A stretch of DNA of 64,000 bases from an uncultured Prevotella sp. (lineage in GTDB: Bacteria > Bacteroidota > Bacteroidia > Bacteroidales > Bacteroidaceae), in assembly GCA_900543585.1 (NCBI GenBank), contig UQRP01000001.1, forward strand, positions 62,001 through 126,000, written 5' to 3'. The position numbers and the translations under genes are program-made. Of this stretch, positions 45,608 through 54,463 are shown piece by piece (within the stretch, counting starts at the first letter, position 1; each line of letters begins with the position of its first letter). The notes under the pieces are model-generated. The model was not told where the DNA came from, did not search any database, and saw only the letters and a list, made by a program, of their open reading frames with translations.

Positions 45608-46657
45608 ATGCAATTGAATCTTTTAACGGCATCTGATGCCACAAAATTAGAGAATGAGATACAGCAGGGCAACAACATGGTCCTCATCGGTCATTCCCAG
45701 CCCGACGGTGATGCAGTAGGCTCCTGTCTGGCATGGGCGACCTATCTGAGAGAGCATTTCGGCAAGCAGTGTTCTATTGTCGTCCCCAATGCTTTCCCCG
45801 ACTTCTTGCGTTGGCTTCCCGAGGCTGACAAGATAGTCAGATATGATAAGCATCCTGATGCGGTCAAGGCGACGATAGAGAAGGCGGATACCATCTTCTG
45901 CATGGACTTCAACGACCTGGCGCGGACCGATGATATCGCACCGATCGTGGAGAGCTGCCAGGCCTCTATAATCGTTATTGACCACCACATGGAACCTACC
46001 ATTCCTGCCAAGCAGACCATTTCCTTCCCTGACTTGAGCTCTACTTGTGAGATAGTCTTCCGTTTGGTGTGGCAGTTGGGTGGTTTCGAAACATTGTCAA
46101 AAAAGTTTGCTGTCTACGATTATTGCGGCATGATGACGGATACGGGTGGATTCACCTATAACTCTTCCTGTCCGGAGATTTATTTCATCATCTGCCAGCT
46201 CCTCACCAAGGGCATCGACAAAGACAAGATCTATCGTAATGTCTTCAACAACTATTCTTCCTGGGCCATCCGATTGCGGGGCTATCTGATGTCGCAGAAA
46301 CTCAATGTCATCGAGGACCTGCATGCCAGCTACTATGCGCTGACAAGTCAGGAGATGAAAGACTTCCACTTCATCCGTGGCGACGTGGAGGGATTGGTCA
46401 ATGTGCCCCTGAGGATAAAAGGTCTGAAGGTCAGCATCTCGCTGCGTGAAGATGACAGGGTGAAGAACCGGATATGGGTCAGCCTGCGCTCGGTGGACGA
46501 TTTCTCTGTGCAGGATATGGCTGCCCGATTCTTCAATGGCGGCGGACACCTGAATGCCAGCGGGGGCAGGCTGAACTGCTCCATCGAAGAAGCCGTAGAG
46601 ATAACGAAGAAAGCTATCGCCTTCTATGCCGATAAATTGACGGGGAAGAAGAGTTAA
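45608..46657 (+). CDS. DHH-family phosphoesterase (NrnA-like oligoribonuclease/pAp phosphatase)
   Basis: The 349-residue protein has the DHH motifs GHSQPDGDAVGSC (near 27), CMDFNDLA, VIDHHME and MMTDTGGFTY. The C-terminal DHHA1 motif is GGGHLNASGGR. These fit NrnA-type enzymes, which degrade short RNA oligomers and hydrolyse 3'-phosphoadenosine 5'-phosphate. The start is the ATG at 45608. A longer frame from 45563 begins upstream of the promoter and is rejected. The leader is almost absent. It is followed by the HU gene, which has its own -7 box. Confidence 0.9.
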   Translation: MQLNLLTASDATKLENEIQQGNNMVLIGHSQPDGDAVGSCLAWATYLREHFGKQCSIVVPNAFPDFLRWLPEADKIVRYDKHPDAVKATIEKADTIFCMDFNDLARTDDIAPIVESCQASIIVIDHHMEPTIPAKQTISFPDLSSTCEIVFRLVWQLGGFETLSKKFAVYDYCGMMTDTGGFTYNSSCPEIYFIICQLLTKGIDKDKIYRNVFNNYSSWAIRLRGYLMSQKLNVIEDLHASYYALTSQEMKDFHFIRGDVEGLVNVPLRIKGLKVSISLREDDRVKNRIWVSLRSVDDFSVQDMAARFFNGGGHLNASGGRLNCSIEEAVEITKKAIAFYADKLTGKKS

Positions 46658-46703
46658 TCACATAAAAGTAAGGATTTAGTACGCTATATTGACTTATTTT
46701 CCT

Positions 46704-46711
46704 TAACTTTG
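46704..46711 (+). promoter_or_regulatory. -7 box of the HU gene
   Basis: TAACTTTG matches the consensus, 26 bp before the HU ATG. Confidence 0.55.
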
Positions 46712-46737
46712 CATCGCAAAATCAAAAATAAAGAGAT

Positions 46738-47022
46738 ATGAACAGAACAGAACTTATAGCAAGTGTAGCCGAACGTGCAGAAGTCTCCAAGAATGATGCT
46801 GCCAAATATGTCAATGCTGTTCTCGGCGTCATCGCTGATAACCTGACCAAGGGAGACAAGGAACTGGCTCTGCCCGACTTTGGTCGTTTCTTTGTCAAGC
46901 AGGTTCCTGAGCGCCAGGGCATCAACCCGCAGACCAAGGAGAAGATTACCATCGAGGCCCACGACAAGATTGTGTTTAAGCCCTCTGATAACATGGACCT
47001 CTACACGCGCAAACATTGTTAA
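46738..47022 (+). CDS. HU family DNA-binding protein
   Basis: The 94-residue protein is a histone-like nucleoid protein. The N-terminal dimerisation helices (MNRTELIASVAERAEVSKND) are followed by LPDFGRFFVKQVPERQGINP, the start of the DNA-grasping arm with its intercalating Pro after the Gly-x-N-P motif, and KIVFKPSDNM. It bends and compacts DNA. It has its own promoter and terminator and so is monocistronic. Confidence 0.93.
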   Translation: MNRTELIASVAERAEVSKNDAAKYVNAVLGVIADNLTKGDKELALPDFGRFFVKQVPERQGINPQTKEKITIEAHDKIVFKPSDNMDLYTRKHC

Positions 47023-47049
47023 GATTTTTACGATCTTTAATAGATTCTG

Positions 47050-47080
47050 CCGTCACGACTGTTGTTGTGGCGGTTTTTTT
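47050..47080 (+). terminator. Terminator of the HU gene
   Basis: A 10-bp stem including two G-U pairs (47050-47059 with 47064-47073) and loop TGTT is followed by seven T. Confidence 0.88.
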
Positions 47081-47150
47081 ATGAAAGTTGCACAGCTATA
47101 AAAAAACAACAATTTTTCGGTCAATGTAAAGAGAAGGCAAAAGTTTTTTA

Positions 47151-47158
47151 TAACTTTG
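47151..47158 (+). promoter_or_regulatory. -7 box of the mechanosensitive channel gene
   Basis: TAACTTTG lies 21 bp before the ATG at 47180. No -33 consensus was found at the right distance. Confidence 0.5.
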
Positions 47159-47179
47159 CATGATAATAAATAAGTACTT

Positions 47180-49705
47180 ATGCGCAAGTCAGTAATACTG
47201 TTCGTCGTCATTTTCATATTGCAATGCCTTCCCTCTCATGCTGTTCTGAAAGAGCGCGACCTGGAGGGCACCCTCACTATGCTCCGTATAGAACTCACCG
47301 AAAACCATAACAAGTTGGAGCGGGAGTCCGGAGCTCAGAAAGAGCAGCGTGCCAACATTATGCGTCAGCTCATGACCACTATGAACAGAAGTCAGCAGAA
47401 CGCTATTATGCTCTATTCACAGAAGAATGGCTATGTCTTTGACCTTACTTATGCCTGCCATGAGGCTACCGAGCAGTATAAGAGTTTTCGTGAATCGGTG
47501 GCGCCTTTCCGCAACTATGTGGAGAATGCCAATGTGGAGATAGCCCGCTACGACTCGCTTATCACGGATCTCAGCTCGATGTATACGGAAGGACTGTCGG
47601 AAAAGGCTAAAATAGACCGCAATGTGTGTCTGACCCTCGCTGTGAGTATCCGACGTATCCTCAATGAGAACCGTACGGAGAGTCAGCAGTATATTAATAT
47701 CTACCGGCGCACAGAGAACAGACTGAAAGGGCTCAACGACTATGCTATCAAACGGTATTCTGAGATTCAGACCAGTATCTTCACCAATGGCGGTCAGAGC
47801 TTCTTCACGATTCTGAAGAATTTTGAGTCGGAAGTCAAGGAGACCTCAGAGACAGTAGTGGACAAATATAAGCCCATAAAGCAATTCAATTCCGACTGGG
47901 ACAGCCGCATCATACTATTCTTGCTCGGCATAATTGTCTTCTATGGATTTTTGGCAGGCGGACTGAGCTACCTTGTCATTGGATTTATCGTCACTCGTCT
48001 TATCAGAAAGAATAAGGCTGGTTTTCTGCTCAAATGGCTCTTTGGTGGTGAGGAAGGCACTGATGCCAAGGACAACTTCAAGGCGAAGCGCCTCTGCATC
48101 ATCCTGGCTGCTACTGTCGTCACCTTTGCCGCTGTTCTTGGTGTCGTCAACGCCACTGTGGCTCAGAACTTCCTCATTATGGCCTCTGGCCTTCTTGTGG
48201 AATACGCATGGCTCATGGGTGTCATCTTACTGTCTCTGCTGATAAGGCTCAACGGTAAGCAGATAAGATTTGGCTTCCGCATCTACTCCCCTATCATGGC
48301 TATATGCTTTATTGTTATCTCTTTCCGTATCATTCTGATTCCGAACATTCTCTCTAGCATGATCCTGCCACCGATACTGCTGCTTTGCACTATCTGGCAG
48401 TGGGTGATATTGCGTAAGAGCTCCAACAAGCTGCCAGCTTCCGACCTTTTCTATGCCTGGGTGTCGCTCTTTGTATTCCTGGCAAGTGATATTGCCTCCT
48501 TGTTGGGGTATACTCTCTTCTCTGTCGAGATATTGATTTGGTGGACCATGCAGCTCACCTGTATCCTCACTATCACCTGCATGTCGTCTTTGCTCAAGAA
48601 CTATGGCAATAATCCCAAGCGCAAGTACTTTGACGACAACACGCCTGTGAGCAAGACCTGGTTCTTCCGGCTCATCTACACGGCGCTGCTGCCTATTTTA
48701 GGCACTCTGTCTATCTTGCTTAGCATCTATTGGGCAGCCGATGTCTTCAATCTCAGTGATACCTCATTGATAGTCTTCAACAAGCAGCTCATCGCTACCG
48801 ACAAGTTCTCCTTCAGTATTATGAGGACTGTTCAGGCCATAGTATTGTTCTTCATAGCCAAATATGTCAACCGCGTATCTCTGCACTTCCTTTACTACCA
48901 ACTGCTGAGCCGTGAGGAGCGGAAAGCCAAGGAGGAGAAGCGAAAGGCCAGCACACAGAGCGTACAGAGCCATATTACAATGTGGAGAAATGTGATTCAG
49001 GTCATTGTCTGGGGGGGATGGCTGCTCATCACCATGACCATCTTCCATATTGACAACTCCTGGATTGTCGCCATCTCGGCTGGCCTGTCTACTGGTATCG
49101 GTTTCGCTATGAAGGATATCCTTGAAAACTTATACTATGGCATCTCGCTGATGGCCGGACGCATCAAGGTCGGTGACTATATCTCCATTGATGGTATCAG
49201 GGGCACAGTGACTAACATCTCTTATACCTCCACGACGGTTGAGGGTCTTGATGGTTCTGTGATAGCTTATCAGAACTCGCAGCTATTCTCCAAAAACTAT
49301 AAGAACCTCACACGCAACCATGGCCATGTGCTCTCCATCATTCCGGTCGGCGTGGCTTATGGCACCAAGGTCCCCGATGTCAAGCAGACAATTACCGATG
49401 CCGTCGTCAAGCTCGACAAGCCGGGTTATCTGAAGTTTCTCAAGGTTGTCTTCTCCGGGTTCGGAGACAATAGCATTGACTTTAAAATCTTGGCTTGGGT
49501 CGACTCCCGTAAGCAGACCTTTGCCGAGAGTGACATCATGGAGGCAGTCTACAATGCCCTCAATGATAAGAATATAGAGATACCTTATCCACAACGCGAT
49601 ATTCATATCGTCTCTGATACTGCACATCTCGTCGCTCCTGAACCGTCGAAGATTCAGCATGCCGACTCAGAGAGTGAGGCCGAGGCGATGATAAACAACC
49701 AATAA
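47180..49705 (+). CDS. Mechanosensitive ion channel family protein (large MscS type)
   Basis: The 841-residue protein has a signal peptide (SVILFVVIFILQCLPSHA) and a periplasmic, helical domain (about 22-235). About eight to ten membrane spans follow, and then the MscS pore and beta domain near the C-terminus. The pore-lining helix is in AISAGLSTGIGFAMKDILEN (near 640) and the beta domain in GRIKVGDYISIDGIRGTVTN. The large periplasmic part makes it MscK/MscM-like in architecture. It would open under membrane tension and protect against osmotic shock. It is followed by kdsA after 13 bp. Confidence 0.9.
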   Translation: MRKSVILFVVIFILQCLPSHAVLKERDLEGTLTMLRIELTENHNKLERESGAQKEQRANIMRQLMTTMNRSQQNAIMLYSQKNGYVFDLTYACHEATEQYKSFRESVAPFRNYVENANVEIARYDSLITDLSSMYTEGLSEKAKIDRNVCLTLAVSIRRILNENRTESQQYINIYRRTENRLKGLNDYAIKRYSEIQTSIFTNGGQSFFTILKNFESEVKETSETVVDKYKPIKQFNSDWDSRIILFLLGIIVFYGFLAGGLSYLVIGFIVTRLIRKNKAGFLLKWLFGGEEGTDAKDNFKAKRLCIILAATVVTFAAVLGVVNATVAQNFLIMASGLLVEYAWLMGVILLSLLIRLNGKQIRFGFRIYSPIMAICFIVISFRIILIPNILSSMILPPILLLCTIWQWVILRKSSNKLPASDLFYAWVSLFVFLASDIASLLGYTLFSVEILIWWTMQLTCILTITCMSSLLKNYGNNPKRKYFDDNTPVSKTWFFRLIYTALLPILGTLSILLSIYWAADVFNLSDTSLIVFNKQLIATDKFSFSIMRTVQAIVLFFIAKYVNRVSLHFLYYQLLSREERKAKEEKRKASTQSVQSHITMWRNVIQVIVWGGWLLITMTIFHIDNSWIVAISAGLSTGIGFAMKDILENLYYGISLMAGRIKVGDYISIDGIRGTVTNISYTSTTVEGLDGSVIAYQNSQLFSKNYKNLTRNHGHVLSIIPVGVAYGTKVPDVKQTITDAVVKLDKPGYLKFLKVVFSGFGDNSIDFKILAWVDSRKQTFAESDIMEAVYNALNDKNIEIPYPQRDIHIVSDTAHLVAPEPSKIQHADSESEAEAMINNQ

Positions 49706-49718
49706 AGAATAAGTTTCG

Positions 49719-50477
49719 ATGAACAATATCACACTGATTGCCGGTCCCTGCGTCATAGAGTCTGCCGAGTTGCTCGATACGGTAGCCCGTGAGCTCACAC
49801 GTATCAATGCAAGGTTAGGGACAGACATTATCTTCAAGGCCTCTTTTGACAAGGCCAACCGTACCTCCATCCACTCCTTTCGTGGCCCTGGCCTTGACAA
49901 GGGATTGGAGATGCTGTCAGATATCAAGTCCAAATATGGGCTGCGCCTGACAACTGACATCCACGAGTCTTGGCAGGCGGCTCCTGTCGGTGAGGTTGTT
50001 GATGTCATTCAGATTCCCGCTTTTCTCTGCCGTCAGACCGACCTGCTTGTGGCGGCTGCCAAGACAGGGAAGACGGTGAACATCAAGAAGGCTCAGTTCC
50101 TCTCGGGTCGTGACATGCGCTATCCGGTGGAGAAAGCCAAGGATAGCGGCGCTACGGAGGTTTGGCTCACGGAGCGTGGCAACAGTTTCGGATACAACAA
50201 CCTCGTCGTTGACTTCCGCAATATCCCCGACATGAAGGAGATTGTGCCCAACGTCATCATGGATTGCACCCATAGCGTGCAACGGCCTTCAGCCGGGGAT
50301 GGCAAGACCGTCGGCGACCGCAAGTTTGTGCCATCCATGGCATTGGCTGCGAAAGCCTTCGGAGCTACCGGCTATTTCTTCGAGGTCCATCCTGATCCCG
50401 ATAAGGGGCTCTCCGATGCCGCTAACATGCTGGAGCTGGATAAGCTGGAGCCGCTGATAGAAGAGCTCATCAAATAA
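49719..50477 (+). CDS. kdsA: 3-deoxy-8-phosphooctulonate synthase (Kdo-8-phosphate synthase)
   Basis: KdsA joins phosphoenolpyruvate and arabinose 5-phosphate to Kdo 8-phosphate for the inner core of LPS. The 252-residue TIM barrel has LIAGPCVIES at the start, the substrate loop FKASFDKANRTSIHSFRGPG and KAQFLSGRDM. The metal-site cysteine and histidine lie in LIAGPC and the DCTHSVQRP region. It lies between the channel gene and kdsD, and the latter makes its arabinose 5-phosphate substrate. Confidence 0.95.
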   Translation: MNNITLIAGPCVIESAELLDTVARELTRINARLGTDIIFKASFDKANRTSIHSFRGPGLDKGLEMLSDIKSKYGLRLTTDIHESWQAAPVGEVVDVIQIPAFLCRQTDLLVAAAKTGKTVNIKKAQFLSGRDMRYPVEKAKDSGATEVWLTERGNSFGYNNLVVDFRNIPDMKEIVPNVIMDCTHSVQRPSAGDGKTVGDRKFVPSMALAAKAFGATGYFFEVHPDPDKGLSDAANMLELDKLEPLIEELIK

Positions 50478-50525
50478 GTGTTTGTATTCATCAAAGTCTG
50501 TCTTAGTTTTTAAGTAATCATAGAT

Positions 50526-51503
50526 ATGTCAACGCCAGAGGAAAGATTGGAGTCTTCTAAAAAATATGGTGAGAAATGCCTTCGTGAGGAGGCGCAGGCC
50601 ATCCTCGATTTAATTCCGCAACTTGATGACAACTTCGAGAAAGCTGTGGATATGATTTACCATTGTCATGGCAAGGTGATTGTTACGGGTGTGGGAAAGA
50701 GTGGTAATATAGGTGCAAAGATTGCTGCCACCTTAGCCTCTACGGGCACACCGGCTTTCTTTATCAATCCCCTTGACGCTTATCATGGCGACTTGGGTGC
50801 CATGACCTCCGACGATGTCGTCCTTGCCATCAGTAACTCCGGTCAGACCGATGAGCTGCTGCGATTCATCCCCATCTTGCTCCATATGCATGTGCCCATC
50901 ATTGGCATGAGCCGCAACCCGCAGTCGCTGCTCGGCAAATACTCAACCGTACACATCAAAGTGTGGGTCGACCATGAGGCTTGTCCGCTCAACCTGGCCC
51001 CGACAAGCTCTACGACGGCAGCGCTGGCCATGGGCGATGCTTTGGCAGTGGCCTTAATGCAGGTCCGTGACTTCCGTCCTCGTGACTTCGCCCAGTTCCA
51101 CCCCGGTGGCGAGCTCGGCAGGCGCCTGCTGACGACGGCGGAGGATGTCATGCGCACCGATGACCTGCCTGTCATTCCACAGGATATGCACCTTGGTAAG
51201 GCCATCATAGAGGTCTCACGTGGCAAGTTGGGCCTCGGCGTCTCTCTCAACGACGACAAGACCATTGCGGGCATCATTACCGATGGTGACATCCGCCGCG
51301 CCATGGAGCGCTGGCAGGCTATGTTCTTCGACCATACCGTTGGCGACATCATGACACGGGAGCCGAAGACGGTATCGCCTGAGACGAAAGTGTCGGATAT
51401 TCAGCGCATCATGCACAACTACAAAATCCATTCCGTACTGGTCTGCGATCAGGACAGACATCTGCTCGGCATTGTCGACAGCTATGCTTCGTCGTTGATG
51501 TAA
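50526..51503 (+). CDS. kdsD: KpsF/GutQ-family D-arabinose-5-phosphate isomerase
   Basis: The enzyme converts ribulose 5-phosphate to arabinose 5-phosphate, the first step of Kdo synthesis. The 325 residues contain a SIS sugar isomerase domain (VIVTGVGKSGNIGAKIAATL, VLAISNSGQTDELL, LAPTSSTTAALAMGDALAVA) and two CBS domains from about 205 onward (DVMRTDDLPVI, GDIMTREPKTVSPE). The position directly after kdsA supports a biosynthetic role. Confidence 0.93.
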   Translation: MSTPEERLESSKKYGEKCLREEAQAILDLIPQLDDNFEKAVDMIYHCHGKVIVTGVGKSGNIGAKIAATLASTGTPAFFINPLDAYHGDLGAMTSDDVVLAISNSGQTDELLRFIPILLHMHVPIIGMSRNPQSLLGKYSTVHIKVWVDHEACPLNLAPTSSTTAALAMGDALAVALMQVRDFRPRDFAQFHPGGELGRRLLTTAEDVMRTDDLPVIPQDMHLGKAIIEVSRGKLGLGVSLNDDKTIAGIITDGDIRRAMERWQAMFFDHTVGDIMTREPKTVSPETKVSDIQRIMHNYKIHSVLVCDQDRHLLGIVDSYASSLM

Positions 51504-51555
51504 CGGCATCGCATCTGCAGGCAAGGAGGCTGCACATATAATAACGATTATCAGA

Positions 51556-52887
51556 ATGAATTTCTTGAAAAGGGATAACAGATATACTATTTTCTTTCAG
51601 AGCCTGGTAGCCATTGCCATGGCTCTCTTTTTGTCATTGCCAACCTCTCTCTCTGCGCAGGAGTTGAACTCGACTTCGGAGAGCGCTGACTCGCTCATTG
51701 TCCATCATCTTGAGAAGTTCGGCGTAAAATTCTCTCACGACAATAGTGTCACGCTGCTGATGAATGGTCAGGAGAAGTTCGATGACCTGTTCAAAGCCAT
51801 TGACCAGGCTCGGAGCTCTATCCACATGGAGTATTTTAACTTTCGCAATGACTCCATCAACCGTGTGCTCATCAGCCATCTCGTGCCCAAGGTCAAGGAG
51901 GGAGTTGAGGTCAGGCTCCTCTTCGACGGCTTTGGCAATGTCTCCAACAACCAGCCTATGCGGAAGCGGGACATTGACAGCATCCGTGCGCGTGGGATAG
52001 AAATCTATGAGTTCAACCCTGTCCGGTTCCCGTGGCTCGATGACATTTGGAGTCGTGACCACCGCAAGATTGTTGTCATCGACGGCAAGATAGCCTATAC
52101 CGGGGGCATGAATGTGGCTGACTACTATATCAAAGGCACTGAGCAGGTGGGCTCGTGGCACGACATGCATTGTCGCATACAGGGTAAGGAGGTTAATACG
52201 CTGCAAACCATCTTCCTGAAGATGTGGAATAAGGTGTCGGGCCAGAATATCCATGGCGCTAAATACTATCGTGGTTTGGGACTGGATGGATACTTCAAAG
52301 GGTTGAAACCGGACACCTGTCAGTCGGCAGGTCATAAAATGGTGGGTATTATCAACCGGGAACCGCATACGTCCAACGAAATCATCCGCGAGTTCTATAC
52401 CAATGCCATCCGCTATGCCCATGATAGCATTAAGATTATCAACCCCTATTTCACGCTGAACCATGCGCTGAAGAAGGCATTGCGCGATGCTGCGAAGCGT
52501 GGGGTGAAGGTAGAGATTATGCTCTCTGTGAAGAGTGACATCCCTTTGACTCCGGATTGTGGATTCTATAATGCCCATAAGCTGATGGAGCATGGCTGCA
52601 ACATCTATCTTTACAAGCCTGGCTTCCACCATACTAAGATTATCATGGTTGACGGAAAGTTCTGTACGGTCGGTTCCGCCAACCTCAACTCGCGCAGCCT
52701 TTCGTGGGATTATGAGGCAAATGCTGTTATCATCGACCCTTGCACGACGCGTGAGCTCAATGACCTCTTCGACAGCGAGAAGAAGGACTCCTTCATCCTC
52801 ACGGAAGAGACTTGGAAGAAATGGCGGTCTAAAGGCGACCGCTTCAAGGGCTGGTTTGCTTCTGTCTTCCTCACGCCTTTCCTTTAA
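51556..52887 (+). CDS. Phospholipase D-like/cardiolipin synthase family protein with signal peptide
   Basis: The 443-residue protein has two HKD motifs: HRKIVVIDGKIAYTGGMN (near 174) and HHTKIIMVDGKFCTVGSANL (near 357). This pair marks cardiolipin synthases and PLD enzymes. Instead of the two N-terminal membrane helices of ClsA, it begins with a cleavable-looking signal peptide (FFQSLVAIAMALFLSLPTSL, then SAQ). It would therefore act in the periplasm or remain tethered at the membrane. The function could be cardiolipin synthesis or phospholipid turnover. It follows kdsD by 52 bp and may be part of the same transcript. Confidence 0.88.
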   Translation: MNFLKRDNRYTIFFQSLVAIAMALFLSLPTSLSAQELNSTSESADSLIVHHLEKFGVKFSHDNSVTLLMNGQEKFDDLFKAIDQARSSIHMEYFNFRNDSINRVLISHLVPKVKEGVEVRLLFDGFGNVSNNQPMRKRDIDSIRARGIEIYEFNPVRFPWLDDIWSRDHRKIVVIDGKIAYTGGMNVADYYIKGTEQVGSWHDMHCRIQGKEVNTLQTIFLKMWNKVSGQNIHGAKYYRGLGLDGYFKGLKPDTCQSAGHKMVGIINREPHTSNEIIREFYTNAIRYAHDSIKIINPYFTLNHALKKALRDAAKRGVKVEIMLSVKSDIPLTPDCGFYNAHKLMEHGCNIYLYKPGFHHTKIIMVDGKFCTVGSANLNSRSLSWDYEANAVIIDPCTTRELNDLFDSEKKDSFILTEETWKKWRSKGDRFKGWFASVFLTPFL

Positions 52888-53041
52888 GTGCTTTTGGTGC
52901 GCTGGATTTTCTCAAACTCAGCGAGAGCTGTTCCCATGCTGTGTAAAGTTAAATGATGCCCTTTGCTGCCACTTCCACTATTCGCTTGCTGACGTGCTGC
53001 ACATGAACGGCTTCTCCTTAGCGGTGCAGGTAGCCAAATAA

Positions 53042-53073
53042 TTTGTAGACATCGCAAACAATGCCTATATTTG
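53042..53073 (+). promoter_or_regulatory. Promoter of the DUF4160-DUF2442 pair
   Basis: TTTG (53042-53045), a 20-bp spacer and TATATTTG (53066-53073) form a good consensus, 22 bp before the DUF4160 ATG. Confidence 0.65.
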
Positions 53074-53095
53074 TAGCAGAAGTTCTAATGAGCCT

Positions 53096-53331
53096 ATGCC
53101 AGAGATATTTAGATTTTTCGGATTTTCTTTCTTCTTCGTAAAGAGCATGACCCTATACACGTGCATGTAGAGGGCAAAGATGGCTTTGCAAAGTTCGAGT
53201 ATGATGGTGAGAGATTTAATCTCCGCGAAAGTCATGGTATTAAGGCTGGTGACATGAAAAAGATTCAGTTTGTAATTGACGACAATGCTGATATTATTGT
53301 CGCTAGATGGAACGAGCATTTTAATAGATAA
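53096..53331 (+). pseudogene. DUF4160 domain protein, frameshifted
   Basis: The reading frame starts MPEIFRFFGFSFFF at 53096, the typical DUF4160 beginning. It then runs out of frame near 53131-53140 and stops at 53168-53170. The rest of the domain continues in the -1 frame from 53140: KEHDPIHVHVEGKDGFAKFE and so on, to a TAA at 53329-53331. The downstream frame has an upstream stop at 53110-53112 and no start codon of its own before the domain. One missing base in the T/C-rich tract restores the full protein of about 79 residues. The sequence TTTCTTCTTC is not a classical slippery heptamer, so inactivation is more likely than programmed shifting. A sequencing error cannot be excluded. Confidence 0.8.
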
Positions 53332-53348
53332 ACAAAGGAGGACGCACT

Positions 53349-53756
53349 ATGACAATCAAGAAGATTTGGTTTGATAAGGACCATATATATGGAGAGGATG
53401 AGAACGGAAAATCTTATAACCAATCTCTCCTTTGGTATCCTAAGCTATTGAACGCGACGGATGACGAACGTAATCAATACTGCTTTGGCTTCGACGGCAT
53501 ACATTGGCGTAACCTTGACGAGGACATCAGTTTTGAGAGCTTTGGCTATGAAGATGCTGAGCCCAGTCAGCTTCAGAAGTTTTTCTTGACGCATAAGGAA
53601 TTGGATATTGATGAGTTTGCCAAGCGCGCAGGATTAGACGCTACACAATTGAAAAATTATATCAATGGTTTCAAGCGTCCTTCTGAGGAAAGTGAACAGC
53701 AGATAGTAAATTCCATTCATGCCATAGGTAGAGAATATATCACCGCAACTTTATAA
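53349..53756 (+). CDS. DUF2442 domain protein with C-terminal helix-turn-helix
   Basis: The 135-residue protein has an N-terminal DUF2442 domain, seen as LLWYPKLLNATDDERNQY and GIHWRNLDEDISFESF. The C-terminal segment (about 75-130) reads like an HTH, with IDEFAKRAGLDATQLKNYIN. DUF2442 genes often sit directly after DUF4160 genes, an arrangement resembling toxin-antitoxin or regulator pairs. That role is inferred, not shown. A good Shine-Dalgarno-like AAAGGAGG lies at about 53334. The partner upstream is frameshifted while this gene is intact. Confidence 0.8.
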   Translation: MTIKKIWFDKDHIYGEDENGKSYNQSLLWYPKLLNATDDERNQYCFGFDGIHWRNLDEDISFESFGYEDAEPSQLQKFFLTHKELDIDEFAKRAGLDATQLKNYINGFKRPSEESEQQIVNSIHAIGREYITATL

Positions 53757-54270
53757 GGACTCAAGCATAGCAATCTGTGCAATGGGGGAAAGCCCCATCT
53801 TCACCCACTATCAAGATTAGAAACTGACGACGGCAATACAGATCCGGCGCCTTGCTCGGCATGCTCATGGGATGCGTAAATATCTTCTTATAACGTTTTT
53901 AATTGCTGAATCAGATAGTTTTTCACGAAAGTGGAGATTAAATTTGCTATGTAGGAAATTTTGTTTTGTCTTTGTAGCACCAATTGATAAGTTTACAATG
54001 ATAGTAGAATTGAAAGATCCGCAGGTGGCGAGAGTGCTGAGGCTGCTTGAACGTTTGAAGAGCGAAAACATCAGTTAGGGCATTTCGCCAAATATTTTCC
54101 CTGTTTTCGTAGCAAACTTACGAAAAAGAGCGGATTATTTAAAAATAAGGCTTATGATAAGGCATTTTTGGGTGAAGAACCCTTGTCTCATTAAAGAGCG
54201 TCAGGAAATGGACGTTGAGGTAAGGCCTAAAGGGTATGAGAGAATGCGGATTGAAGCGACGCCAGGCATG

Positions 54271-54395
54271 TTTCTCTCGCTAAGCCGCTAAGTTCGCCAT
54301 GTTTTAAATGCACAATGCAGGCAGTACAGCCATTGCTCTGCGTTCTTTGCGGCTTTGCGAGAAAATCTGTGGAAATCTGTGTTATCCGTGAGAAC
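54271..54395. repeat. Imperfect inverted-repeat element
   Basis: The left arm at 54271-54298 contains TCTCGCTAAGCCGCTAAG. The right arm at 54340-54364 contains CTTTGCGGCTTTGCGAGA, its reverse complement with two mismatches. The arms are about 42 bp apart. An internally repeated tract (AATCTGTGGAAATCTGTG and onward) follows at 54364-54395. It resembles the short REP/MITE-like elements scattered in many Bacteroidetes genomes. No transposase is present. Confidence 0.65.
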
Positions 54396-54435
54396 TTTAT
54401 TTTCTCTTCTGTCATCTTTTGGCACAATGTCGTCG

Positions 54436-54443
54436 TAACTTTG
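54436..54443 (+). promoter_or_regulatory. -7 box before the zinc-ribbon/UDG-like/WYL cassette
   Basis: TAACTTTG matches the consensus. It is 20 bp before the ATG of the 56-residue gene that opens the cassette and lies just after the inverted-repeat element. Confidence 0.5.
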
Positions 54444-54463
54444 CATCAGAAACACGTAAAGCT

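Larger units (their letters stand above)
53757..54463. other. Accessory intergenic stretch with inverted-repeat element
   Basis: This 707-bp stretch has no convincing gene. Short open frames exist (for example 53998-54078, 26 codons, and 54154-54291) but have no clear promoter and no recognisable similarity. The main structure is the inverted-repeat element at 54271-54395, followed by a TAACTTTG box at 54436-54443. The region looks like decayed accessory DNA. Confidence 0.5.

Noticed and set aside
53061..53100. Alternative start at the ATG at 53061
   Set aside because: The sequence is the TATATTTG promoter box and the frame closes soon after.
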